The notes under the pieces are model-generated. The model made no database searches and had not been told where the DNA came from. It saw nothing but the letters and a program-made list of their open reading frames with translations. Positions 28,385 to 36,630 of a DNA stretch of 64,000 bases are shown in pieces. Every line of letters begins with the position of its first letter. Position 1 is the stretch's first letter. Source of the stretch: Mesorhizobium sp. B4-1-4 (GTDB lineage Bacteria; Pseudomonadota; Alphaproteobacteria; Rhizobiales; Rhizobiaceae); NCBI RefSeq assembly GCF_006439395.2, contig NZ_CP083950.1, positions 4,701,001 to 4,765,000 of the forward strand, in the 5' to 3' direction. Made by a program: the position numbers and the translations under genes.

Positions 28385-29959
28385 TCACGCAGAGCGCACA
28401 GGGTCGAGCGTGACCATGTAAAGCTCGTTGTCGTCACGATCCATCAACCGCACCGTCAGCTGCTCGGTGGCGCCGGATATATCGACCAGGCCGAAGAACT
28501 GCAGCCCGGCTGACGGCGGCAGGTTCTGGCCCTGCTCCGCGGTCGGCGCCTTGATGAACTTCAGCTCGGGGCCGAACGTCATGTCGAAATCGTTAGGACC
28601 GAAGGTGCCGGCATGGATCGGGCCGGAGACGAACTCCCAGAACGGGTTGAAATCCTGGAACTGTGCCTTGTCGGGATTGTAGTAGTGGGCTGCCGTGTAG
28701 TGGACGTCTGCAGTGAGCCAGACGGTGTTGGTGATGCCGGCGTTCTTGATGTAGCGCAACAGGTCGGCGAATTCGAGTTCGCGGCCTTTCGGCGCGCCAT
28801 TGTCGCCATTGCTGACCGCTTCGGCGCCAACCTTTTTGGTGCCGTCGTCCCAGACCACGAGGCCGAGCGGCATGTCGGCGGCGATGATCTTCCAGGTCGC
28901 CTTCGAGTTCGTCAACTCGCGCTTCAGCCACTTCGTCTGCTGTTCGCCGAGCATGCGCGACTGCGGCGTCATGGTATCCTCCATGTCGGGGCCGTTGGGG
29001 CCGCGATAGGAGCGCATATCGAGGAAGAACACGTCGAGCAGCGGTCCGTGGGCGATCTTGCGATAGACACGACCCGGCTCCGACGGCTCGTAGCGGATGG
29101 TTGTCATCTCGTGGAAGGCGCGCGCGGCGCGGGCCGCCAGCACGTGGATGGATTTCTCCTTGTAGCGATCGTCGGCGCTGAGGTTCTTCGAATCCGACCA
29201 GTTGTTCAGCACCTCGTGGTCGTCCCACTGGTAGAAGGTCGGGCAGATGGCGCTGAGTTCCAGCACGTTCTTGTCCATCATGTTGTACTTCCACTGGTCG
29301 CGATATTCGTCCAGCGTCTCGGCCACCTTGCGCTTGCCGTCGATGAGAACGACGTTCTTCCACTTGCCGCCGCCGGGCAGGTCGACTTCGTCCTTCATCG
29401 CGCCATCGGCATAAATGGTGTCGCCCGAATGCAGGAAGAAGTCCGGCGTATGCTTGGCGATGGTGGAATAGGTCTTCATGCCGGTCTCATCGATGCCCCA
29501 GCCCTGGCCGGCGGTATCGCCCGACCAGGCGAAGCGCACGTCACGCTTCGAGGACGGCGCGGTGCGGAAACGACCGACGATCGGCTCGGAGACGGCATTG
29601 ATGTCGGAAAGATCGGCCGCCGACATGCGGTAGAAGATGTCCTGGTCGGAGGCGAGGTCGGTGAGCAGCCGCTTGACCGTATAGTCGCTGGCCGGCGAGG
29701 TATCGAGCGGCGCCAGCTTCGTCGCATTGGCGAAGCTTTCCGTGGTCGATACTTCGAACATGACGCGCGCGGGGCGGTCGGTACGGGTCCAGACCATGCC
29801 GCTGACGGCGTCGACATCACCGGACTGGACGCCATGGGTGAAGGCCGGACGCTGGCTGGCGCGGGAATAATAGGGCAATGCGAGCCCCGAGGCGCCGAGC
29901 AGACCGGCCGCGCTGGCCGAAGTGACGAAGGCGCGGCGGGTCATCGATAACTTCTTCAT
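28385..29959 (-). CDS. phoD: PhoD-family alkaline phosphatase, Tat-exported
   Basis: 524-residue phosphodiesterase/phosphomonoesterase of the PhoD type. The Tat signal is MTRRAFVTSASAAGLLGASG (residues 6-25), fitting export of a folded metalloenzyme. The PhoD N-terminal domain (FTHGVQSGDVD) precedes the metallophosphatase core with SGDT, FLHSGDTIYADG, WDDHEVLNNW, FLDMRSYR and LTADVHYTAAH. It releases phosphate from organic esters in the periplasm or outside. ATG 29959 follows AGGAGACAG. A pho box was not found by eye. Confidence 0.92.
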   Translation of the reverse strand: MKKLSMTRRAFVTSASAAGLLGASGLALPYYSRASQRPAFTHGVQSGDVDAVSGMVWTRTDRPARVMFEVSTTESFANATKLAPLDTSPASDYTVKRLLTDLASDQDIFYRMSAADLSDINAVSEPIVGRFRTAPSSKRDVRFAWSGDTAGQGWGIDETGMKTYSTIAKHTPDFFLHSGDTIYADGAMKDEVDLPGGGKWKNVVLIDGKRKVAETLDEYRDQWKYNMMDKNVLELSAICPTFYQWDDHEVLNNWSDSKNLSADDRYKEKSIHVLAARAARAFHEMTTIRYEPSEPGRVYRKIAHGPLLDVFFLDMRSYRGPNGPDMEDTMTPQSRMLGEQQTKWLKRELTNSKATWKIIAADMPLGLVVWDDGTKKVGAEAVSNGDNGAPKGRELEFADLLRYIKNAGITNTVWLTADVHYTAAHYYNPDKAQFQDFNPFWEFVSGPIHAGTFGPNDFDMTFGPELKFIKAPTAEQGQNLPPSAGLQFFGLVDISGATEQLTVRLMDRDDNELYMVTLDPVRSA

Positions 29960-30054
29960 GGCTGTCTCCTGGATGGCTTTGAACGATGCCACCAAGCTCT
30001 GGCCTGAATGTTTCAGGCACATTTCGAAACCATGAAGTTTTGACAACAGCTGCC

Positions 30055-30210
30055 AATCTCCCCCCTTGAGGGGGAGATGTCGCCAAAGGCGACAGAGGGG
30101 GTCGCCTCGCGTGAAGTGCTAACCTTCATCTGCCGCGGGACGTCGGCGTCCAGTCGAACCGACCCCTCTGGCCGCTTTGCGGCCATCTCCCCCTAAAGAG
30201 GGGAGACTGG
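30055..30210. repeat. RIME-like palindromic repeat (family C arms)
   Basis: Left arm AATCTCCCCCCTTGAGGGGG, AGATGTCGCCAAAGGCGACA, GAGGGGG; right arm CCCCTCTGGCCGCTTTGCGG, CCATCTCCCCCTAAAGAGGG. The two arms differ in the inner hairpin (TCGCCaaaGGCGA versus GGCCGCtttGCGGCC), so the arms are related but of different subtypes. Confidence 0.88.
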
Positions 30211-30219
30211 CGTCCCGCC

Positions 30220-31503
30220 TCAAGCCGCTTGCGGCTCGGGATCGAATGCCGGCCTGTCGGTGTTGATCAAAAGCGAGATACACGCCGCCGCGATCGCCGT
30301 CATGCCGGCGATCAGGAAGGCCAGCTCGTAATTGCCCTGCAGCTCGCGCATCGTGCCGCCGAAGACAGCGGCGGTGGCCGCCCCGACCTGATGGCCGGCG
30401 ACGATCCAGCCGAACACGATCGGCCCACTGCGATCGCCGAAAGCCTCGTTGGCGAGCCGCAGCGTCGGCGGCACGGTGGCGATCCAGTCGAGGCCGTAGA
30501 GCACCGCGAAAATGATCAGGCTGGTCGCCGAGAACCCGGAATAGGGCAGGTAGATCAGCGACAGGCCACGGATGGCATAATAGACGCCGAGCAGCTTGCG
30601 CGGGTCGTAACGGTCGGTGAGCCAGCCTGACAGCGTCGTGCCGATCAGGTCGAAAATGCCCATCATCGACAACAGGCCGGCGGCCTGCACCTCGCCGATG
30701 CCCATATCGCCGCAGAAGGCGATCAGATGCGTGCCGACCAGCCCGTTGGTGGTGAAACCACAGACGAAGAAAGTGGCGAACAGATACCAGAACACCCTTG
30801 TGCCGGCAGCGCGGCGCAACGTGTTGAGCGTGTGCGCCAGGAAGTTGCCCTGCGAAGCGGGCGAAACCGGTGGCACGTCGTCGGCTCCGGCGCCATAGCG
30901 AACCATGCCGATCGAGGCCGGACGCTCGGGCACCAGCAGCCAGACCAGGGGCAACAGGCAGGCGGTGGCGACCGCGACCGCGATTGCGACCGGCTGCCAG
31001 CCGCCCGACTGTGCCAGGGAAGCGATCAGCGGCAGGAAAATCAGCATGCCGGTGGCGCTGGAGGCCGACATTAGCCCCATGACCAAGCCGCGATTGGTCT
31101 TGAACCAGCGGTTGACGATGGTGGCGCCGAGCACGCTGGCGACGGCGCCGGAGCCGATGCCGGAGAAGACACCCCAGGTGATGAACAGGTGCCACGGCTT
31201 GGTCATCAGCAGACTGAGCGCGGTCGAGGCCGACATCACCATCAGGGCGGCAAGCAGCGTGCGGCGCAGCCCGATCCGCTCCATCAGCGCGGCCGCGAAC
31301 GGACCGGTGAGGCCATAGAGCAGGATGCCGACGCCAGCCGCCAGCGAAATGACATCGCGCCGCCAGCCAAAACTGTTTTCGAGCGGCAGCATCATGACGG
31401 CGGGCGCGGAACGCAAGCCGGCCGCGATCAGCAGGCAGAGGAAGATGACGCCGACCACGACGAAAGCGTAGCGCTGGCCAAATGGACGGGATTGGGCTAC
31501 CAT
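30220..31503 (-). CDS. MFS transporter (OFA/monocarboxylate-like), TetR-regulated
   Basis: 427-residue inner-membrane permease with 12 spans. The GQRYAFVVVGVIFLCLLIAA start, GIGSGAVASVLGATIVNRWF (helix 4-5) and DRYDPRKLLG loop resemble bacterial relatives of monocarboxylate/oxalate transporters. ATG 31503 is chosen because the upstream extension would run through the operator. Divergent from a TetR gene with a near-perfect 17-bp dyad between, so repression by TetR and release by a substrate is likely. Function: uptake or efflux of a small acid or drug, undetermined. Confidence 0.88.
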   Translation of the reverse strand: MVAQSRPFGQRYAFVVVGVIFLCLLIAAGLRSAPAVMMLPLENSFGWRRDVISLAAGVGILLYGLTGPFAAALMERIGLRRTLLAALMVMSASTALSLLMTKPWHLFITWGVFSGIGSGAVASVLGATIVNRWFKTNRGLVMGLMSASSATGMLIFLPLIASLAQSGGWQPVAIAVAVATACLLPLVWLLVPERPASIGMVRYGAGADDVPPVSPASQGNFLAHTLNTLRRAAGTRVFWYLFATFFVCGFTTNGLVGTHLIAFCGDMGIGEVQAAGLLSMMGIFDLIGTTLSGWLTDRYDPRKLLGVYYAIRGLSLIYLPYSGFSATSLIIFAVLYGLDWIATVPPTLRLANEAFGDRSGPIVFGWIVAGHQVGAATAAVFGGTMRELQGNYELAFLIAGMTAIAAACISLLINTDRPAFDPEPQAA

Positions 31504-31557
31504 GTTACTGACCGGTACGTTGCAAGATGGGAGCATGTATACGTACCGATCGGTAAC
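31504..31557. promoter_or_regulatory. TetR-type operator pair between MFS and tetR genes
   Basis: GTTACTGACCGGTACGT (31504-31520) and ACGTACCGATCGGTAAC (31541-31557) are inverted copies with 2 mismatches in 17. The right copy contains the self-palindrome ACCGATCGGT, typical of TetR boxes; the left copy is its degenerate version. Both lie within 75 bases of both starts, so one repressor could shut both genes. Confidence 0.8.
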
Positions 31558-31574
31558 ATTGTCAATCGAGTCCC

Positions 31575-32195
31575 ATGATGCCAACTGACAAAAATATTGA
31601 ACTGGCCATCAGCGACGGTCATGCATCGGCGCCGCCGAAGGCCGCCAAGAAGATCCTCGACGTGGCCTATGAGCTGTTCTACCGGCGTGGCATAAGAGCG
31701 ATCGGTGTCGACGAGATCGTCAAGCGCGCCGGCGTCACCAAACCGAGTCTCTATCGCAGCTTCCCCTCCAAGGACGAACTGGCCGCGTCCTATCTCAGGC
31801 AATACGACCTTGAGTTCTGGGAGCGCTTCGATGAGGCCGTCGATGCGCATCCGGGCGATCCGCGCGCACAGATCATTGCCTTCCTCACCCGCGTCGGCAA
31901 GCGCACGCAGAAACCGGACTATCGCGGCTGCGGCATGACCAATGCGGCCGTCGAATATCCCGAGCGTGGCCATCCGGCACGCGTGGTGAGCGAGGAGAAC
32001 AAGCAGGAACTGCGTCGCAGGCTGCGTACCATGGCTGCGGCGATGGGCGCGCCAGACGCCGATACGCTGGGCGACGGGCTGCTGCTGCTCATCGAGGGCG
32101 CCTATATCAGCGGCCAGCTGTTCGGGCTCGGCGGGCCCGCGCAATCGGTCGCCCGCAACGCCGACCTGCTGATCGAAGCAAGCTTGAAGAAATAA
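31575..32195 (+). CDS. TetR-family transcriptional regulator
   Basis: 206 residues. N-terminal HTH (about 22-70): AAKKILDVAYELFYRRG, GVDEIVKRAGVTKPSLYRSF. The ligand domain has GCGMTNAAVEYPERGHPA around residue 115-135, a motif common to a rhizobial TetR group. It lies divergent to the MFS transporter gene and next to the operator pair. Effector unknown. It is followed by a palindromic repeat. Confidence 0.93.
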   Translation: MMPTDKNIELAISDGHASAPPKAAKKILDVAYELFYRRGIRAIGVDEIVKRAGVTKPSLYRSFPSKDELAASYLRQYDLEFWERFDEAVDAHPGDPRAQIIAFLTRVGKRTQKPDYRGCGMTNAAVEYPERGHPARVVSEENKQELRRRLRTMAAAMGAPDADTLGDGLLLLIEGAYISGQLFGLGGPAQSVARNADLLIEASLKK

Positions 32196-32210
32196 AACTT
32201 TCAGGCGCTG

Positions 32211-32388
32211 CGCAGCCCCTCACCTGCCTGCCGGCATCCTCTCCCCGTATAGGACGGGGAGAGGGGCGCTCTCATCATCGATTTCGCTAATCGACGGCGT
32301 TGCAAAGAGAGCGCCGAGATAGCGGAAGTCCCCTTCTCCCCGTCACTATACGGGGAGAAGGTGCCGGCAGGCGGATGAGGGGCAGCGC
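32211..32388. repeat. RIME-like palindromic repeat (family A arms)
   Basis: Left arm AGCCCCTCACCTGCCTGCCG, CATCCTCTCCCCGTATAGGA; right arm CTTCTCCCCGTCACTATACG, GTGCCGGCAGGCGGATGAGG. Centre GATTTCGCTAATCGACGGCG resembles the centres of the other family A copies. Between tetR and ppa, both of which read toward it. Confidence 0.9.
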
Positions 32389-32479
32389 AGACGAGACGCG
32401 GAGCTTCGCCTAGTCTAGGGCAAGGACAGGCACACCGTCATCGGCGATGTGCCACCCTTCGGCCGGGTCGATAATTAGC

Positions 32480-33013
32480 CTACTTGCTCGCCTTGGCGCG
32501 GTCGACCGCGTCCATGATCATCTTCTTGGCGTATTTGGAATCATGCCAGCCTTCGATCTTGACCCATTTGCCGGGCTCGAGATCCTTGTAGTGCTCGAAG
32601 AAGTGCTGCACCTGCTGGCGGGTGATTTCGGGCAGGTGGGTGTATTCGGTGACGTTCTCGTAACGCAGCGTCAGCTTCGGCGACGGCACTGCGATGACCT
32701 TCTCGTCCTGGCCGGCATTGTCTTCCATGATCAACACGCCGATCGGCCGCACATTGATGACGCAGCCCGGCACCAGCGCGCGCGTGTTGCAGACCAGCAC
32801 GTCGATCGGATCGCCGTCGCCCGACAGCGTGTGCGGCACGAAGCCGTAATTGCCGGGATAGCGCATCGAGGTGTGCAGGAAGCGGTCGACGAACAGCGTG
32901 CCGGCCTCCTTGTCCATTTCGTACTTGATCGGCTCGCCGCCGATCGGCACCTCGATGATGACGTTGACGTCTTCAGGCGGATTCTTTCCGGTGGCTATGG
33001 CTTCGATGCGCAT
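32480..33013 (-). CDS. ppa: Inorganic pyrophosphatase (family I)
   Basis: 177 residues, usual length. Hydrolyses PPi to phosphate in the cytoplasm and so drives biosynthesis. Signature DGDPIDVLV with metal-binding Asp residues, KYEMDKEAG, YPGNYGFVP, and the C-terminal HFFEHYKDLEPGKWVKIEGW. ATG 33013 has GAGGGAC upstream; the longer frame to 33130 is not family-like. Confidence 0.97.
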   Translation of the reverse strand: MRIEAIATGKNPPEDVNVIIEVPIGGEPIKYEMDKEAGTLFVDRFLHTSMRYPGNYGFVPHTLSGDGDPIDVLVCNTRALVPGCVINVRPIGVLIMEDNAGQDEKVIAVPSPKLTLRYENVTEYTHLPEITRQQVQHFFEHYKDLEPGKWVKIEGWHDSKYAKKMIMDAVDRAKASK

Positions 33014-33213
33014 GGTTTTGTCCCTCTCTCGGTTGGGAGACCGATAGCGGGCGGCGCAAAATGGCGCAATGCGGCGAATGGTGTTCACGCATGTCAGGCG
33101 AGACGCGATGGCGTTCGACGCGTTCAACAATCAGCACAAGATGTTTCAGCGTCGTGATTTTTGCGCGGGATGCGCCCCGAGGCTTCGCCTTCTCCGGGAC
33201 CATCTCTGGGCAG

Positions 33214-33720
33214 TCACTCCCAGACGAAAGCGACTTTCTTCAGCGCTTTCTGCTCGAAGATCTCGACGCCTTCGGCAATGTCGCGGCCGCCGGCGCCGGC
33301 ATAGAAAGCCAGCGCGGTCTGGTTGTCTTCCAGCGCCCACACCACCATGCCTTTCAGGCCATGGTCGGCGAGACGTGCCCTGGCTGCCGAAAACAGCCGC
33401 CGGCCTAGACCGATGCCCTGATATTCCGGACGCAGGTACAATTCGTAGATCTCGCCCTGCTGCTTGAGTTCCCGGGCGCGGTTCTTGCCGATCGTCGCAT
33501 AGCCGGCGATCGTACCGCCGATCTCGACGACCAGGACGGTGGCGGCGCGGCGAATCGCATTCGCCCACCAGTCGGCGCCGCGGCGGTTGATCATCGATGT
33601 CAGCGTGCGATGCGGAATGATGCCGCTATAGGCGCCGCGCCAGGCCTCCAGATGCACTTCGGCGATGGCGCCGGCGTCGCGCGGTTCGGCTTTGCGGATG
33701 TCGATCGTCAGCGTATTCAT
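33214..33720 (-). CDS. GNAT-family N-acetyltransferase
   Basis: 168-residue acetyltransferase. N-terminal IRKAEPRDAGAIAEVHLEAWRGAY is typical of a branch seen with RimI-like proteins; the acetyl-CoA loop is LRPEYQGIGLGRRL (motif A, about residues 97-110) followed by the family-typical LEDNQTALAFYAGAGG. Substrate unknown. Starts with ATG 33720 next to a TTAACCAT sequence; nothing else is close. Confidence 0.9.
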   Translation of the reverse strand: MNTLTIDIRKAEPRDAGAIAEVHLEAWRGAYSGIIPHRTLTSMINRRGADWWANAIRRAATVLVVEIGGTIAGYATIGKNRARELKQQGEIYELYLRPEYQGIGLGRRLFSAARARLADHGLKGMVVWALEDNQTALAFYAGAGGRDIAEGVEIFEQKALKKVAFVWE

Positions 33721-33892
33721 GATTTGTTAACCATAAACCCGCATCGCCCGATTGCAAAGAGTCCGGGCGCCCCGCCGACCGCTTTCTTGTAACCGGTTCC
33801 GACACTGCTGACAGGACAAAGCCATCTGAAAACGCGTTCAGCCGAGGCGCATGACCTGGTTTTCGAGAACCGAAGGGCGGCAGGCGGGCTTT

Positions 33893-34531
33893 TCAGATTT
33901 CGACCAGATGGTCGTCGAGTTCGTTGGTATCGTCCGGCGTGACCGGGAAGTGCTCGGCCAGCACCGCCCCCACCTGCTCGATCGCCTTGACGAAACCGTC
34001 GGCAAGCCGGTCGTCGCCGGCATGGGCGGTGAGATCCCGCACGACGCCATCCCAGACCTGCTGGCCGACCTTTGCGTCGATACCCGAATCGGCGACCACC
34101 TCTGCGTAGCGTTCGGCGATCGAGACAAAGATCAGCACGCCGGTGCGCGCCGTGGTGCGATGGACGTTGCGGGCAAGGAACTGCTTGAGCGCGTTGGCGT
34201 GTGCCGCCTGATAGCGCAGCCGCCGTGGCACCATATGGATGCGCAGGCCGGGCAGCGCCCACAACAGCGCCAGCACGCAGGCCAGCGCCAGAAGCTCGGC
34301 GATGACGAAATGCGGCAGACGGATGGCGAGCCACCATGCCTCCAGCCCATAGGCGACGGCGAGGCTGACGATCAGCATGCCGAGTGTCGCCATCAAGGCC
34401 GCGGGGGAGAAATAGCCGTCGCTGGCACGCGCCACGACGCAGTAGATCTCGCCATCGGTCCTGGCCTCCGCGGCGCGGATCGCGTCGGCGATGCGTTCAT
34501 GATCCCGCGGGCTGATCGGTCGTGTCGCCAT
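33893..34531 (-). CDS. TPM-domain membrane protein
   Basis: 212 residues. The N-terminal SPRDHERIADAIRAAEARTD is followed by two membrane helices (about 42-65 and 77-95) and the TPM domain (about 100-205) with RTGVLIFVSIAERYAEVVAD. It is the third gene of a lemA-TPM-TPM operon, 10 bases after the previous stop. TPM proteins are linked to membrane and photosystem turnover in other organisms; the role here is not known. Confidence 0.85.
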   Translation of the reverse strand: MATRPISPRDHERIADAIRAAEARTDGEIYCVVARASDGYFSPAALMATLGMLIVSLAVAYGLEAWWLAIRLPHFVIAELLALACVLALLWALPGLRIHMVPRRLRYQAAHANALKQFLARNVHRTTARTGVLIFVSIAERYAEVVADSGIDAKVGQQVWDGVVRDLTAHAGDDRLADGFVKAIEQVGAVLAEHFPVTPDDTNELDDHLVEI

Positions 34532-34540
34532 GCCGTTGCC

Positions 34541-35437
34541 TCACCAGCCTCCTGACGAACCGCCGCCGCCGGACGAACCGCCGCCGCCCGAAAAACCGCC
34601 GCCACCGCCACCCGACTCCCAGCCACCGCCGGAACTCCCGGAAGACCAGCCACCACCGGATGAGGAGCGCCGGCCAGGCTCGAAGGTCATGCCGAGCCAG
34701 CGATAACGGCCCGGCCCGAGTTTCTGGCCGAAGATCGGCGGCAGGACGGAAGCCGCGATGCCGCCGAAGAAAATGATTGCCCAGATGCCGACGAAGATGG
34801 CGAAGAACAGGTCGTCGGAATTGAACGGCGCCTGCTGGTTGCGCTTGCCTCGCGCCTCCAGTTCCTCCGGATTGCCTTCCAGCACCATGACCATGTCGTC
34901 GACGGCCTTGCTGATGCCACCGGAGAAGTCGCCGGCGCGGAAGGCCGGCACCATGTCGTTCTCGATGATCAGCTTGGTGTGCAGGTCGGTCAGCGTGCCT
35001 TCCAGCCCGTAGCCGACCTCGATGCGCATCTTGCGGTCGTTCGGCGCGACCAGCAGCAGGACGCCGTTGTTCTCCTTGGCCTGGCCGAGTTTCCAGAAGC
35101 GGAACAGCCGGTTGGCGTAGGGCTCGATCTCCTCGCCGCCGAGGCTCGGGATGGTGGCGACGACGATCTGGTCGGAACCCTTTTTCTCGAAATCGGCGAG
35201 CTTCTGCGTCAATGCTGCTTTGGTGCCGGCATCGATGATGCCGGCGTTGTCGACGACACGCCCGACGAGGGCGGGAAGATCGGCGGCGAAGACGGTGAGG
35301 GGCAGAAGAAGGAGGCAGAGAAGAAGGCCAAGAGTGTTTAGGCAAGCGTTCCTTCGCGCCCCCCTCTGTCCAGCCGGACATCTCCCCCTCAGGGGGGGAG
35401 ATCGGCCGTAACCACGACCTTCGCCAATCGCCGACAT
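34541..35437 (-). CDS. TPM-domain protein with Gly/Ser-rich tail, start inside a repeat
   Basis: Up to 298 residues. Hydrophobic export signal LGLLLCLLLLPLTVFAA, TPM domain (LPALVGRVVDNAGIID, VGYGLEGTLTD), a C-terminal membrane segment (IFVGIWAIIFFGGIAASVLP) and a low-complexity GGGG/SSGGG tail to the end, as in YgcG. No start codon lies next to the signal sequence. The first in-frame ATG is 35437, which falls in the RIME-like repeat and gives an unusual arginine-rich leader of about 35 residues translated from repeat DNA. Either that is used or the true start was lost or is non-standard. Downstream of lemA in the usual pair. Confidence 0.8.
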   Translation of the reverse strand: MSAIGEGRGYGRSPPLRGRCPAGQRGARRNACLNTLGLLLCLLLLPLTVFAADLPALVGRVVDNAGIIDAGTKAALTQKLADFEKKGSDQIVVATIPSLGGEEIEPYANRLFRFWKLGQAKENNGVLLLVAPNDRKMRIEVGYGLEGTLTDLHTKLIIENDMVPAFRAGDFSGGISKAVDDMVMVLEGNPEELEARGKRNQQAPFNSDDLFFAIFVGIWAIIFFGGIAASVLPPIFGQKLGPGRYRWLGMTFEPGRRSSSGGGWSSGSSGGGWESGGGGGGFSGGGGSSGGGGSSGGW

Positions 35438-35513
35438 TGCAAGCAGAGCGCCGCCCGCGAAATTGCCAATCTCGCCCCTTGAGGGGGAGATGTCCGGCAG
35501 GACAGAGGGGGGT
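35359..35513. repeat. RIME-like mosaic repeat (family C arms, family A centre) at the 5' end of the TPM gene
   Basis: Arms CCCCCCTCTGTCCAGCCGGA...CATCTCCCCCTCAGG and inverted CTCGCCCCTTGAGGGGGAGA...TGTCCGGCAGGACAGAGGGG. The centre contains TTCGCCAATCGCCGACATTG, which resembles family A centres. So the element mixes parts from two families, the mosaic behaviour for which RIMEs are named. It separates lemA from the TPM gene and runs into the latter's coding frame. Confidence 0.85.
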
Positions 35514-35559
35514 ATCAACACGCCAGCGGTCCGTCTTCGCAGAATCAGATGGTAGTCGT

Positions 35560-36204
35560 TCACCCGCCCTGCTTCGTGCTCGTGCCGAAATCGACCTTCG
35601 GCGGCTGCATCTTGTCTTCGGCGACGGTGAAATTGGCGAAGGGCTCGTTGCCGCGGAACCAGAGTGTGGCCCACAGCACCGACGGGAACGTTCTCAGGGT
35701 CAGATTATAGTCCCTGACCGCCTGGATATAGTCGCGCCGCGCTACCGCAATGCGGTTCTCCGTGCCTTCGAGCTGCGCCTGCAACGCCAGGAAATTCTGG
35801 TTGGCCTTGAGGTCGGGATAGGCCTCCGACACGGCGATCAGCCGCGACAGCGCGCTGGTCAGCCCTGCCTGGGCATCCTGGAATTTCTTGAACGCTTCCG
35901 GGTCCTTCAGCGTTTCCGGCGTCACGGTGATCTGCGTTGCCTTGGCGCGCGCCTCGACCACCGCGTCGAGCGTGTCCTTCTCATGCGCGGCGTAGCCTTT
36001 GACCGTCTCCACCAGATTGGGGATGAGATCGGCGCGCCGCTGGTACTGATTCAGCACCTCGCTCCAGGCCGCCTTGGCGTTTTCTTCCGCCGTCGGGATC
36101 GTGTTGTAGCCGCAGCCGGCGAGCAACGGCAGCACGATTGCCATCATCAGGAAGGCGGGCAGCGTGCGGAATATCGATGGTCGGGCAAGGCGCTGGGCAG
36201 GCAT
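35560..36204 (-). CDS. lemA: LemA family lipoprotein
   Basis: 214 residues. Lipoprotein signal with lipobox LLAGC near residue 32, then the LemA coiled-helix domain: YNTIPTAEENAKAAWSEVLN, QYQRRADLIPNLVETVKGYA, and the ending WFRGNEPFANFTV. ATG 36204 follows GAGGGACCC. First gene of the lemA-TPM-TPM set, a common association whose role in the envelope is poorly known. Confidence 0.93.
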   Translation of the reverse strand: MPAQRLARPSIFRTLPAFLMMAIVLPLLAGCGYNTIPTAEENAKAAWSEVLNQYQRRADLIPNLVETVKGYAAHEKDTLDAVVEARAKATQITVTPETLKDPEAFKKFQDAQAGLTSALSRLIAVSEAYPDLKANQNFLALQAQLEGTENRIAVARRDYIQAVRDYNLTLRTFPSVLWATLWFRGNEPFANFTVAEDKMQPPKVDFGTSTKQGG

Positions 36205-36364
36205 GATGGGTCCCTCGGTAGAAGTTGCATGCGAAGCATTATCACAATCGCCGCGCAAGAAAACGGCTTCGACGGGATGGCTGTCGGCACGGTTACCCTC
36301 GGCTGCAAGCCCCTGTGATTGCCCGCGCGAACACGATAAGGTTCAGTCGAAACGGGACATCATC

Positions 36365-36616
36365 ATGGCGGAACGCCAAGACAGCGACACGGAATCGCGC
36401 CGTATTCTCGAGCGCGTCGCGCGCGAGACCGATCCGGCCGGCAACTCCTTCGTGGCGAGGACCGCGAAAGGCGTGCGCGACCACGTCGCCGCAAGCGACG
36501 CCGACCGCACGGACCGGATCGAGGTCTGGGGCACGCGCATTGGCAGGATACTCGGACTGCTTCTGGCGCTGGGCCTGATGGTCTGGCTCGTGCTTTTCCT
36601 CACCCGGGGCAGCTAG
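36365..36616 (+). CDS. Small membrane-anchored protein, unknown
   Basis: 83 residues from ATG 36365 with GGGAC upstream. The first 55 residues are charged and helical (SRRILERVARETDPAGN); a single membrane span LGLLLALGLMVWLVLFL is at the C-terminus, so it is probably a tail-anchored inner-membrane protein. It sits between divergent lemA and the pyridoxal-kinase-like gene 14 bases downstream. Function unknown; family typical of rhizobia by my recollection. Confidence 0.75.
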   Translation: MAERQDSDTESRRILERVARETDPAGNSFVARTAKGVRDHVAASDADRTDRIEVWGTRIGRILGLLLALGLMVWLVLFLTRGS

Positions 36617-36630
36617 GAATCAAAAAGAGA

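Noticed and set aside
33727..33734. CtrA-like half site TTAACCAT upstream of the GNAT gene
   Set aside because: Only one half site, within 15 bases of the start codon; not enough to call a CtrA site.
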